In this document: piece after piece, positions 44,266-53,241 of the stretch
Numbering within the stretch: the first letter of the stretch is position 1
Layout of the letters: each line of letters opens with the position of its first letter
Translations under genes and position numbers: made by a program
Notes under the pieces: model-generated
The model's database searches: none
Told to the model about the DNA's origin: nothing
Seen by the model: the letters and a program-made list of their open reading frames with translations, nothing else
Source of the DNA: Actinomadura sp. KC06
GTDB lineage: Bacteria; Actinomycetota; Actinomycetes; Streptosporangiales; Streptosporangiaceae
NCBI RefSeq assembly: GCF_004348735.1
Contig: NZ_SMKT01000041.1
Coordinates: 1 to 58,773, forward strand
Reading direction: 5' to 3'
DNA: 58,773 nucleotides

Positions 44266-46221
44266 GTGAGCCTGCTTGAGTCGATCACGGGTCCCGACGA
44301 CCTCAAACGACTGGACGCCGCTCAACTGCCTCGGCTCGCGGAGGAGATCCGCGAGTTCCTCGTCCAGGCGGTCTCCAAGACGGGCGGCCATCTCGGGCCG
44401 AACCTCGGCGCGGTCGAGCTGACGATCGCGCTGCACCGGGTCTTCGACTCGCCGCACGACAAGCTGCTGTTCGACACGGGCCACCAGGCGTACGTGCACA
44501 AGATGCTCACCGGGCGGCACGACTTCGAGCGGCTGCGCAAGCGCGGCGGCCTGTCCGGCTACCCGAGCCGCGCCGAGTCCGAGCACGACATCATCGAGAA
44601 CTCCCACGCCTCGCCCGCACTGTCCTACGCCGACGGGTTCGCCAAGGCGTTCCAGCTGCGCGGCGAGGACGACCGCGCCGTGGTCGCGGTCGTCGGCGAC
44701 GGCGCGCTGACGGGCGGCATGTGCTGGGAGGCGCTCAACAACATCGCCGCCGGCGGCGCCGGCCGTCCCGTGATCATCGTCGTCAACGACAACGGCCGCT
44801 CGTACTCGCCGACGATCGGCGGCCTCGCGTCCCACCTCGCCGACCTGCGCGTCACGCAGGGCTACGAGAACGCGCTCGACCTCATCAAGAAGACCGTGCC
44901 GCGCGCGCCGGTCGTCGGCAACGTCGCCTACGAGGCGCTGCACGGCATCAAGAAGGGCATCAAGGACGTCCTCCAGCCGCAGGCCATGTTCGAGGACCTC
45001 GGCATCAAGTACGTCGGCCCGATCGACGGCCACGACGAGGACGCCGTCGAGCGCGCGCTGCGCCGGGCCCGCGGGTTCGGCCGCCCCGTCATCGTGCACT
45101 GCATCACCACGAAGGGACGCGGCTACGCTCCCGCCGAGAACGACGAGGAAGACTGCATGCACGGCGGCGGCGCGTTCGACCCCGCCACCGGGCAGTTCGT
45201 CCGCAAATCCGGCGGCCCCGCCTGGACGAAGATCTTCGGCGAGGAGATGGTCGCGATCGGCCGCGAGCGCCGCGACGTGGTCGGCATCACCGCCGCGATG
45301 CTCCATCCGGTCGGGCTCGCGCCGTTCGCCGAGGCGTTCCCCGACCGCATCTTCGACGTCGGCATCGCCGAGCAGCACGCGGTCACGTCCGCGACCGGGC
45401 TCGCGATGGGCGGGCTGCACCCGGTCGTGGCGGTGTACGCGACGTTCCTGAACCGCGCGTTCGACCAGGTCCTCATGGACACTGCGCTGCACGGGCAGCC
45501 CGTCACGTTCGCGTTGGATCGCTCCGGGGTGACGGGTGACGACGGCCCCAGCCACAACGGCATGTGGGACCTGTCGATCCTGCAGCTCGTCCCCGGCATG
45601 CGCATCGCCGTCCCGCGCGACGGCGCGCGGCTGCGCGAGCTGCTGCGCGAATGCGTCGCGGTGTCGGACGGCCCGACCGCGATCCGCTACCCGAAGGGCT
45701 CCGCCGCCGCCGACATCGAGGCGGTCGGCAAGGCCGGCGACATGGACGTCCTCGCCCGCCACGACGGCTCAAACGGCACCCGCGTCCTGCTGGTCGCGGC
45801 CGGGTCGATGGCGACGCCCGCGGTCGAGGCCGCCGAGCTGATCGCCGCCCAGGGCATCGGCGTCACCGTCGTCGACCCGCGGTGGGTGAAGCCGCTCGAC
45901 CCGGCGCTCGCCGGGCTCGCCCGCGAGCACGCGCTCGTCGCCGTCGCGGAGGACAACGGCCGCACCGGCGCGGTCGGCGACGCCGTCGCGCGGCTGCTGC
46001 GCGACGAGGGCGTCGACGCCCCGATCCGCACGTTCGGGATCCCGCAGGAGTTCCTCGACCACGCGGCCCGCGGCGAGATCCTCGCCGACATCGGCCTCAC
46101 CCCGCAGGCCCTCGCGCGCGACATCACCGAGCACATCGCCCGGATCACCTCGTCCGAGTCCGACGCGCCCGCCGCGTCCGACGAGGAGGCGTCCGACCGG
46201 GAGGCGTCCGACCGGGACTAG
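44266..46221 (+). CDS. dxs: 1-deoxy-D-xylulose-5-phosphate synthase
   Basis: 651 aa from GTG 44266 with GGAGGAG upstream. TPP enzyme that condenses pyruvate and glyceraldehyde-3-phosphate, the first MEP-pathway step. Motifs: [27 protein letters not shown], the TPP/Mg segment [16 protein letters not shown], and the transketolase-type [28 protein letters not shown]. The last about 20 residues are an acidic, repetitive tail ([15 protein letters not shown]). Feeds isoprenoid synthesis, including the hopanoids of this window. Its stop overlaps the convergent hypothetical gene by four bases. Confidence 0.97.
   Translation: MSLLESITGPDDLKRLDAAQLPRLAEEIREFLVQAVSKTGGHLGPNLGAVELTIALHRVFDSPHDKLLFDTGHQAYVHKMLTGRHDFERLRKRGGLSGYPSRAESEHDIIENSHASPALSYADGFAKAFQLRGEDDRAVVAVVGDGALTGGMCWEALNNIAAGGAGRPVIIVVNDNGRSYSPTIGGLASHLADLRVTQGYENALDLIKKTVPRAPVVGNVAYEALHGIKKGIKDVLQPQAMFEDLGIKYVGPIDGHDEDAVERALRRARGFGRPVIVHCITTKGRGYAPAENDEEDCMHGGGAFDPATGQFVRKSGGPAWTKIFGEEMVAIGRERRDVVGITAAMLHPVGLAPFAEAFPDRIFDVGIAEQHAVTSATGLAMGGLHPVVAVYATFLNRAFDQVLMDTALHGQPVTFALDRSGVTGDDGPSHNGMWDLSILQLVPGMRIAVPRDGARLRELLRECVAVSDGPTAIRYPKGSAAADIEAVGKAGDMDVLARHDGSNGTRVLLVAAGSMATPAVEAAELIAAQGIGVTVVDPRWVKPLDPALAGLAREHALVAVAEDNGRTGAVGDAVARLLRDEGVDAPIRTFGIPQEFLDHAARGEILADIGLTPQALARDITEHIARITSSESDAPAASDEEASDREASDRD
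46186..46215 (+). repeat. 15-bp tandem duplication in the dxs C-terminal tail
   Basis: The unit GAGGCGTCCGACCGG occurs twice in a row (46186-46200 and 46201-46215) and encodes EASDR twice. In frame, at the disordered end of Dxs. Confidence 0.85.
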
Positions 46222-46592
46222 ACCCCCTCGGCGGACAGCAGCTGCCAGAAGTGGGTGATGGACGCCGCGGACGTGCCCAGCTCGCGGCCCGAGTACGTCC
46301 ATCTCCCGCGCAGCCGCCACGGGCGCCCGGCCCCGTCGCGGACGAAGACCTGGAGCGGGAAGCACGCGTCGTGCGCGCGGATGACGCCGGACGTGTCGAC
46401 CGAGGGGTCGAGCCGGGGCTCGCCCTCGCACCGCACGCCCATGACGGACGTGCGCGGATCCTGGCGCAGGAGCCCTTGCGTCAGGTCGTACACGAGCACG
46501 GAAACGTAGTCGGGGCCGAGCCACCTCAGGTCGGGCACCGTCTCGGGTGGGGGGAACCCGTACAGTTCTGGACCGCCGGTCACAGGCCGCAC
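46218..46592 (-). CDS. Hypothetical protein
   Basis: 124 aa, consistent GC-ending codons. Contains [54 protein letters not shown] and a C-terminal [13 protein letters not shown]; no motif recognised. Soluble, small, globular in look. It is convergent with dxs and on the same strand as fprA, 63 bases away. An adjacent GTGACATGTCCGTCAC (46605-46620) is partly palindromic and may lie in its promoter. Confidence 0.6.
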   Translation of the reverse strand: MRPVTGGPELYGFPPPETVPDLRWLGPDYVSVLVYDLTQGLLRQDPRTSVMGVRCEGEPRLDPSVDTSGVIRAHDACFPLQVFVRDGAGRPWRLRGRWTYSGRELGTSAASITHFWQLLSAEGV

Positions 46593-46655
46593 CGTAGCGC
46601 TAGCGTGACATGTCCGTCACTACTTTCGAGGCGGGATATTGCCCGGAAGGGGGAA

Positions 46656-48011
46656 TTATTCTCTTCTGCGGCACGCCGACGTCATCGCCTCCCAGCGGGC
46701 GAGCTTGACGCGTTCGCCGCGGTCGAGCCGGCGGGCGAGGGCGATCTCGGCGGCGTCGAGGTTGAGCCAGTCGTCGTAGGTGACGACGCGCAGGCCCCGC
46801 GACTCCAGCAGCTCCTCGATCGTGAGCTTCCGCCCCGTGGGCGAGCCGGAGACGTCCTCCAGGAGGTTGCGGACGGTCTCGGCCGCGTCGGACTTGTTGG
46901 TCCCGACGACGCCGGTCGGCCCGCGCTTGATCCAGCCGGCGACGTACTCGCGGGGCACCGGGCTCCCGTCCGGGCCGAGGATGCGGCCGCCCTCGTTCGG
47001 GACGGTGTGGGTGCGCTCGTCGAACGGGACGCCGTCCAGCGGGACGCTCTGGTAGCCGACCGACCGCAGCACCATCCCGACGGGCAGCGTCTCGAACTCG
47101 CCGGTGCCGGTGACGCGTCCGTTGTCGTCCAGGCGGGTCTTCTCCAGCCGGAGCCCCTCGACGCGGTCGGTGCCGACGATCTCGGCGGGGGCGCGCCAGA
47201 ACCGCACGTCGATGCGGCGGAGGCGGAGGCGGTCGGCGGGGGGCTCGGCGGTCCACGTGTTCAGGACCTTGACGTTGCCGCGGACGTGCCGGTCGCTTTC
47301 GGCGAGCTCGGCGCTCGCCGGGTCGAGGTCCATGTCCTCGGGGCTGACGTGGATGCCCGCGTTCGGCAGCTCGCCCAGCTCCCGGGCCTCCTTGGTGGTG
47401 AACTTCGCCTGCGCCGGGCCGCGCCGCCCGATCATGTGGACGCGCTTGACGCGGCTGCCCGACAGCGCCTCGATGACCTGCTCGGGGACGTCGGTCTCGC
47501 GCAGCTCGTCCGCCGTCTTGGCGAGGATCCGGACGACGTCGACGGCCACGTTCCCGACGCCGATCACCGCGACCTCCTCGACCGACAGGTCGAACTCGTG
47601 GTCGGCGGCGTCCGGGTGCCCGCAGTACCAGTTGACGAAGTCGGTCGCGGCGATGCTGCCGGGCAGGTCCTCGCCGGGGATGCGCATGTGCCGGTCGACC
47701 ATCGCGCCGGTGGAGTAGATCACCGCGTCATAGCAGTCCAGCAGGTCGGCGCGGGTCAGGTCCCGGCCCAGCTCGACGCAGCCGAAGAACCGGACGCCCG
47801 GCGTCTCCAGCACCTTCTGCAGGTACCGGGCGATCGACTTGATCGACTTGTGGTCGGGCGCGACGCCGTAGCGCACCAGGCCGTACGGCGTCGGCAGCCG
47901 GTCGAAGACGTCCACCCGGACGTCCCCGTCCGTCTGCTTGACGAGGGCCTCGGCGGCGTAGATCCCCGCCGGGCCGGAGCCGATCACCGCGACGCGCACA
48001 GGTTGGGCCAT
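46656..48011 (-). CDS. fprA: Ferredoxin-NADP+ reductase (FprA/adrenodoxin-reductase type)
   Basis: 451 aa from ATG 48011 (MAQPVRVAVIGSGPAGIYAAEAL). FAD-binding Rossmann at the N-terminus; the NADP domain has AVIGVGNVAVDVVRIL, and IGRRGPAQAKFTTKEARELGEL is characteristic; C-terminal GWIKRGPTGVVGTNKSDAAETV. It transfers electrons between NADPH and ferredoxin, which supply P450s, IspG/IspH and other iron-sulphur enzymes. Which ferredoxin is partner cannot be told. Single gene. Confidence 0.94.
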   Translation of the reverse strand: MAQPVRVAVIGSGPAGIYAAEALVKQTDGDVRVDVFDRLPTPYGLVRYGVAPDHKSIKSIARYLQKVLETPGVRFFGCVELGRDLTRADLLDCYDAVIYSTGAMVDRHMRIPGEDLPGSIAATDFVNWYCGHPDAADHEFDLSVEEVAVIGVGNVAVDVVRILAKTADELRETDVPEQVIEALSGSRVKRVHMIGRRGPAQAKFTTKEARELGELPNAGIHVSPEDMDLDPASAELAESDRHVRGNVKVLNTWTAEPPADRLRLRRIDVRFWRAPAEIVGTDRVEGLRLEKTRLDDNGRVTGTGEFETLPVGMVLRSVGYQSVPLDGVPFDERTHTVPNEGGRILGPDGSPVPREYVAGWIKRGPTGVVGTNKSDAAETVRNLLEDVSGSPTGRKLTIEELLESRGLRVVTYDDWLNLDAAEIALARRLDRGERVKLARWEAMTSACRRRE

Positions 48012-48071
48012 GCGCGCCATTGTGCCCACCCGGCGCCGAAAGCGACACCGTGACCCCCGTCACCGAGCGTG

Positions 48072-49556
48072 TCAGCGTTTCGCGGCAGGTTCCATGGACC
48101 GCTGCAGCCGGCTCTTCCGGTACCCGTACAGGGCGTAGATGACGATGCCGATGCCGAGCCACGCCAGGAACCGCAGCCATGTCTCCACCGGCAGGTTGAT
48201 CATCACGAAGAGGCAGGCCAGCACGGACAGGATCGGGATGACCGGCACCCACGGCGTCCGGAACGCGCGCGGCAGCTCCGGGCGGGTGCGGCGCAGGACG
48301 ACGACGGCGAGCGAGACGACGAGGAACGCGAACAGCGTGCCGATGTTGACCAGCTCCGCGAGCTCGGCGAGCGGGATGAACCCGGCGAGCACGGCGGCGA
48401 TCACGCCCATGATGATGGTGGACCGGTACGGGGTCCCGAACCGCGGGTGGACGGCCGACAGCCAGGCGGGCAGGAGCTTGTCCCGTCCCATCGCGAAGAG
48501 GATCCGGCTCATCCCGAGCAGCAGGATCATCACGACGGTGATGAGCCCGGCGACGGCGCCGACGTCGATGATCGTGGCGTACGCGGGGTGCCCGTTCGCC
48601 TTGAACGCGTCCGCGAGCGGCGCCTCGGTGCTCAGCTCCGAGTAGTGCTGCATGCCCACGACGACGATCGACACGGCCGCGTACAGGATCGCGGTGATGA
48701 CGAGGGAGCCGATGAGCCCGATCGGCAGGTCCCGCTGCGGCCGGCGCGCCTCCTCGGCGGCGGTGGCGACGATGTCGAACCCGATATAGGCGAAGAACAC
48801 GATCGCGACGGCGGAGAAGATGCCGAGCCAGCCGTAGGTGGCCGGCGTGATCCCGAACAGCACCTGCATGAGCGGCGCGGCGAGGCCGCCCGCCTCCTCG
48901 GTCGACTTCGACGGCGGGATGAACGGGTCGTAGTTGTCGGCCTTGACGTAGAACAGCCCGGCGATGATCACCAGCAGCACCACCGACACCTTGATCGCGA
49001 CGACCACCGCGGTGACCCGCGAGGAGATCTTGATGCCGAGCACGAGCAGCGCCGTCACCGCGAGCACGAGCCCGATCGCCGGGACGTTGACCGTCCCGCC
49101 GTCGCCCGGCGGGGCCGCGATGGACGCCGGTATCGTCACGCCGACGTCGTCCAGCAGCGCGGCGAAGTAGCCGGACCACCCGACCGAGACGACCGCCGCG
49201 GCCAGCCCCATCTCCAGGATGAGGTCCCAGCCGATGATCCACGCCGGGAACTCGCCGAGCGTGGCGTAGGAGAACGTGTACGCCGACCCGGCCACCGGGA
49301 CGGTCGAGGCGAACTCGGCGTAGCACAGCGCCGCGAGCCCGCACACGACGGCGGCGAGGATGAACGACAGCGCGACGGCGGGCCCGGCCTTGTCCCGGGC
49401 GACCTGGCCGGTCAGCACGAAGATGCCCGTCCCGATGATCACGCCGACCCCGAACACGGTCAGGTCCAGCGCCGACAGGGCGCGGCGGAGCCGGTGCCCG
49501 GGCTCCTCCGTGTCGCGTATCGACTGCTCCACCGTCTTCGTGCGCAGCAGAGTCAT
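48072..49556 (-). CDS. APC-family amino-acid permease
   Basis: 494 aa from ATG 49556, next to GGGGAGG. Twelve or so hydrophobic helices. N-terminal family motif LTVFGVGVIIGTGIFVLTG, then FAYIGFDIVATAAEEARRPQRDLP and the FGTPYRSTI segment of cationic amino-acid transporters (YhdG/CAT type). Transports amino acids with protons. The region upstream holds GCCCG-ATAG-CGGGC (49629-49642), a small hairpin of unknown meaning. Confidence 0.93.
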   Translation of the reverse strand: MTLLRTKTVEQSIRDTEEPGHRLRRALSALDLTVFGVGVIIGTGIFVLTGQVARDKAGPAVALSFILAAVVCGLAALCYAEFASTVPVAGSAYTFSYATLGEFPAWIIGWDLILEMGLAAAVVSVGWSGYFAALLDDVGVTIPASIAAPPGDGGTVNVPAIGLVLAVTALLVLGIKISSRVTAVVVAIKVSVVLLVIIAGLFYVKADNYDPFIPPSKSTEEAGGLAAPLMQVLFGITPATYGWLGIFSAVAIVFFAYIGFDIVATAAEEARRPQRDLPIGLIGSLVITAILYAAVSIVVVGMQHYSELSTEAPLADAFKANGHPAYATIIDVGAVAGLITVVMILLLGMSRILFAMGRDKLLPAWLSAVHPRFGTPYRSTIIMGVIAAVLAGFIPLAELAELVNIGTLFAFLVVSLAVVVLRRTRPELPRAFRTPWVPVIPILSVLACLFVMINLPVETWLRFLAWLGIGIVIYALYGYRKSRLQRSMEPAAKR

Positions 49557-49694
49557 CCTCCCCGCCCTTTCCCGTCCGGGTGCCTGACCGTCCGCCCGGT
49601 CGCGTGATCGTCGCGGCGTCAGCCCTATGCCCGATAGCGGGCGGCTTATGATCAGTCCGGCCGATTGACCGTCCGTGACGTGCGGAAACATCGG

Positions 49695-49727
49695 AAAAAA
49701 GGCGTTCCGGCCGTGGCCGTAACGCCT
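49695..49727 (-). terminator. Intrinsic terminator after the beta-oxidation operon
   Basis: AGGCGTT (49700-49706) pairs with AACGCCT (49721-49727), and inside CGGCC pairs with GGCCG. On the minus strand the hairpin is followed by six T residues (complement of 49695-49700). It lies 24 bases after the fadJ-like stop. A textbook factor-independent terminator. Confidence 0.85.
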
Positions 49728-49750
49728 CTTCCCGGCGGGTAAGGCGAGGG

Positions 49751-51892
49751 TCAGGCGGGGAGTGAGGCCACCCCCGGCTCCAGGAACCGGCGGCCGGTCG
49801 CCTTCTCGGAGACGCCCGTCCTGTCCAGGTACGGGGTGATGCCGCCGAGGTGGAACGGCCAGCCCGCGCCGAGGATCATGCAGAGGTCGATGTCCTGCGG
49901 GGCCGCGACGACGCCCTCGTCCAGCATGATGCGGATCTCGTCGGCGAGCGCGGCCAGCGCCCGGTCGAGGACCTCCTCCTCGGTGGACGGGCTGTCCCCG
50001 CCCCCGAAGATCTCCACGGCCTCCGGGTCGAGCGAGAAGTCGGGCAGGTACACGCCGGACTTGCCGGACGCGACCAGCTTCGCCAGGTTGTCCGACAGCG
50101 GGAACCGGTCCGGGAACGCGGCGTGCAGGGTCTCGTTGACGTGCAGCGCGATCGCCGGACCGACGAGGCCCATCAGCACGAACGGCGGCATCGGCAGGCC
50201 CAGCGGCTGCGCGGCTCGCTCGGCCGTCTCGATGGGCGTGCCCTCGTCCACCGCCCGGACGATCTCGGCGAGCAGCCGCAGCAGGACCCGGTTGACGACG
50301 AACGCCGGGGCGTCCTTGACCAGCACGCACGACTTCTTCAGCGCCTTGCCCGTCGCGAACGCGGTGGCGAGCGTGGCGTCGTCCGTCGCGGTGCCCCGGA
50401 CGATCTCCAGCAGCGGCAGCACCGCGACCGGGTTGAAGAAATGGAAGCCGACCACGCGTTCCAGGTGCTTGAGCCCGGACGCCATCTCGCTGACCGAGAG
50501 GGACGAGGTGTTGGTCGCCAGGACGCATTCGGGCGAGACGTGCTCCTCGACCTCGGCGAACACCTTCCGCTTGACCGACATCTCCTCGAAGACGGCCTCG
50601 ATGACGAAGTCGGCGTCCGCGAAGGCGTCCTTGCCGAGCGAGCCGGTGATCAGCGACTTGAGGCGGTTCGCCTTGTCGGGGGAGAGGCGGCCCTTGCCGA
50701 GCAGCTTGTCGATCTCGCCGTGCGCGTAGCCGACGCCCTTGTCGAGCCGCTCCTGGTCGAGGTCGGTCAGCACGACCGGGACCTCCAGGCGGCGCGCGAA
50801 CAGCAGCGCGAGCTGGGACGCCATCAGCCCCGCGCCGACGACGCCGACCTTGGTGACCGAGTAGGCGAGCGACGCGTCCGGCGCCCCGGCCGGCCTCTTC
50901 GCGCGCTTCTGGGTGAGGTCGAACGCGTACAGCCCGGCGCGCAGCTCGTCGCTCATGATCAGGGAGCACAGTGCTTCATTTTCGGCGGCGAAGCCCTCGT
51001 CGCGGGTGCGGTCCTTGGCGGCGGCGACCAGGTCGAGCGCCTTCAGGTAGGACGGGGCCGCGCCGTGCAGCTTGCCGTCCACGTTCCAGCGGGCCATCGC
51101 GACGGCGTCGTCCCACGCCTTGCCCTTGTCGACCTCCGCCCGCCGGACGGTGATCTCGCCGTTCAGGACGCGGGCCGTCCAGGCGAGCGACTCCTCCAGG
51201 AAGTCGGCCGGCTCGAAGACCGCGTCCGCGATGCCGAGCTCGTACGCCTGCGGGCCCTTGAGCATCCGGTTCTGGGACAGCGGGTTCTCGACGACGACCT
51301 TGAGCGCCTTCTCCGCGCCGATCAGGTTCGGGAGCAGGTACGTCCCGCCCCAGCCGGGGACGAGGCCGAGGAACGTCTCGGGCAGCGCGAACGCCGGGAC
51401 GCCGGACGAGATCGTCCGGTACGTGCAGTGCAGCCCGATCTCGACGCCGCCGCCCATCGCCGCGCCGTTGTAGTAGGCGAACGACGGGACGTCCAGCTCC
51501 CCGAGCCGCCGGAACACGTCGTGCCCCAGCCTGGCGATGGCCGCCGCGTCCTCCCGCTTCTGGATCAGCGGGACGCCGTTGAGGTCGGCGCCGACGGCGA
51601 AGATGAACGGCTTGCCGGTGACGCCGACGGCCGCGATGTCGTCGCGTGCGGCGACCGTGTCGAGCGCGGCGTCCAGTTCGGCGAGGCCGTTCGGCCCGAA
51701 CGTGTTGGGCTTGGTGTGGTCGTGCCCGTTGTCGAGCGTGATGAGCGCGAGCGTGCCCGCCTCGTTGGGCAGCGTCACGTCACGGACGACGGCATGCGTG
51801 ACGACCTCGTCGCCGAAGACGTCTCCGAGGCTGCGCACTGTGCCCTTCCCGGGGGCGGTCCCCCGGACCCCCCGAACGACTGCGTCGCTCAC
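49751..51892 (-). CDS. Bifunctional enoyl-CoA hydratase / 3-hydroxyacyl-CoA dehydrogenase
   Basis: 713 aa from GTG 51892, overlapping the thiolase stop (GTGA). N-terminal crotonase domain (KPFIFAVGADLNGV, YNGAAMGGGVEIGLHC, ETFLGLVPGWGG), then the NAD-binding domain VGVVGAGLMASQLALLFA, ATNTSSLSVSEMA, VVGFHFFNPVAVLPLLEIV with the catalytic His, and a C-terminal dehydrogenase domain (PAFVVNRVLLRLL). Two consecutive steps of fatty-acid beta-oxidation (FadB/FadJ-like). Operon with the thiolase, terminator just downstream. Confidence 0.95.
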   Translation of the reverse strand: MSDAVVRGVRGTAPGKGTVRSLGDVFGDEVVTHAVVRDVTLPNEAGTLALITLDNGHDHTKPNTFGPNGLAELDAALDTVAARDDIAAVGVTGKPFIFAVGADLNGVPLIQKREDAAAIARLGHDVFRRLGELDVPSFAYYNGAAMGGGVEIGLHCTYRTISSGVPAFALPETFLGLVPGWGGTYLLPNLIGAEKALKVVVENPLSQNRMLKGPQAYELGIADAVFEPADFLEESLAWTARVLNGEITVRRAEVDKGKAWDDAVAMARWNVDGKLHGAAPSYLKALDLVAAAKDRTRDEGFAAENEALCSLIMSDELRAGLYAFDLTQKRAKRPAGAPDASLAYSVTKVGVVGAGLMASQLALLFARRLEVPVVLTDLDQERLDKGVGYAHGEIDKLLGKGRLSPDKANRLKSLITGSLGKDAFADADFVIEAVFEEMSVKRKVFAEVEEHVSPECVLATNTSSLSVSEMASGLKHLERVVGFHFFNPVAVLPLLEIVRGTATDDATLATAFATGKALKKSCVLVKDAPAFVVNRVLLRLLAEIVRAVDEGTPIETAERAAQPLGLPMPPFVLMGLVGPAIALHVNETLHAAFPDRFPLSDNLAKLVASGKSGVYLPDFSLDPEAVEIFGGGDSPSTEEEVLDRALAALADEIRIMLDEGVVAAPQDIDLCMILGAGWPFHLGGITPYLDRTGVSEKATGRRFLEPGVASLPA

Positions 51893-53091
51893 TTGGATCC
51901 CTCCCAGTTCACGTTCTCCCAGAGGACCGTTCCGCCCATGCCCATGCCCACGCACATCGTGGTCAGTCCGAACCGGACGTCCGGGCGCTCCTCGAACAGG
52001 CGGGCCAGCTGGTTCATCAGCCGGACGCCGGACGAGGCGAGCGGGTGCCCGAGCGCGATCGCGCCGCCCCACGGGTTCACCCGCGCGTCGTCGTCGGCGA
52101 TCTTGAAGTGCTCCAGGAACGCCAGGACCTGCACCGCGAACGCCTCGTTGATCTCGATGAGGCCGATGTCGTCCATGGTCAGGGCGTTGCGGGCGAGGAG
52201 CTTCTCGGTGGCCGGGACGGGCCCAACGCCCATCACCTCCGGCTCCACGCCGGCGAACGCGAAGTCGATCAAGCGCATCTTCGGGGTGAGGCCGAGTTCG
52301 GCGGCGACGTCCTCGGCGGCCAGGAGGCAGGCGGTGGCGCCGTCGTTCAGCCCGGCGGCGTTCCCGGCCGTGACGTTGCCGTGCACGCGGAACGGCGTCT
52401 TCAAGGCGGTCAGGTCTTCCAGCGTGGTGCCGGGACGCGGCGGCTCGTCCTCCGTCGCGAGCCCCCACCCCTTCTCGGCCGAGCGGATCGCGGTCGGGAC
52501 GAGGTCGGGCTGGATCTTCCCGGCGGCGTAGGCGGCGGCGACCTTCCGCTGGCTCCGGACGGCGTAGGCGTCCGCGCGCTCCTTGGTGATCCCCGGGAAC
52601 CGGTCGTGCAGGTTCTCCGCGGTCGAGCCCATGACGAGCGCGGACGGGTCGACGAGCTTCTCGGCGAGGAACCGCGGGTTCGGGTCGACGCCCTCGCCCA
52701 TCGGATGCCGCCCCATGTGCTCGACGCCGCCCGCGATGACGACGTCGTACGAGCCGAACGCGATGCCCGCGCCGGTCGTGGTGACGGCCGTCATCGCGCC
52801 CGCGCACATCCGGTCGATCGCGTAGCCGGGGACGCTCTTCGGCAGCCCGGCCAGCACGGCGGCGGACCGCCCGATGGTGAGGCCCTGGTCGCCGGTCTGG
52901 GTGGTGGCGGCGACGGCGACCTCGTCCACCCGCTCGGGCGGCAGGGACGGGTTGCGGCGCAGCAGCTCGCGGATCGCGCGGACGACCATGTCGTCGGCCC
53001 GGGTCTCCGCGTACAGGCCCTTCGGGCCCGCCTTGCCGAACGGTGTGCGTACGCCGTCGACGAACACGACGTCGCGTGCGGTGCGAGGCAC
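51889..53091 (-). CDS. Acetyl-CoA acyltransferase (thiolase)
   Basis: 400 aa from GTG 53091, with GGGAGG seven bases upstream. Final beta-oxidation step: 3-ketoacyl-CoA plus CoA to acetyl-CoA and a shortened acyl-CoA. Active-site Cys96 in AIDRMCAGAMTAV; the C-terminal His and Cys are in GGAIALGHPLASSG and TTMCVGMGMGG. FadA-like by its partner gene. Divergent from the acyl-CoA synthetase at 53242. Confidence 0.95.
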   Translation of the reverse strand: MPRTARDVVFVDGVRTPFGKAGPKGLYAETRADDMVVRAIRELLRRNPSLPPERVDEVAVAATTQTGDQGLTIGRSAAVLAGLPKSVPGYAIDRMCAGAMTAVTTTGAGIAFGSYDVVIAGGVEHMGRHPMGEGVDPNPRFLAEKLVDPSALVMGSTAENLHDRFPGITKERADAYAVRSQRKVAAAYAAGKIQPDLVPTAIRSAEKGWGLATEDEPPRPGTTLEDLTALKTPFRVHGNVTAGNAAGLNDGATACLLAAEDVAAELGLTPKMRLIDFAFAGVEPEVMGVGPVPATEKLLARNALTMDDIGLIEINEAFAVQVLAFLEHFKIADDDARVNPWGGAIALGHPLASSGVRLMNQLARLFEERPDVRFGLTTMCVGMGMGGTVLWENVNWEGSK

Positions 53092-53241
53092 GGATCGTCC
53101 TCCCTGCGATGGGTCCGGGTGTGCTCCTGACCGCAATGCTACTCGTCAGTAACCACTGACGCCGGAGCGGTCCCGCCGATTGCCTTGTCCAGCGCGTGAA
53201 CCCGTGGATAACGTGGCTGGAAATCGCCGGAGGAGGCCGCG

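Noticed and set aside
46605..46620. GTGACATGTCCGTCAC partial palindrome as an operator
   Set aside because: Short and imperfect; no regulator gene nearby, so mentioned only in the gene entry.
49629..49642. GCCCG-ATAG-CGGGC hairpin upstream of the amino-acid permease as a riboswitch
   Set aside because: Only five base pairs and no conserved riboswitch core; too little to call.
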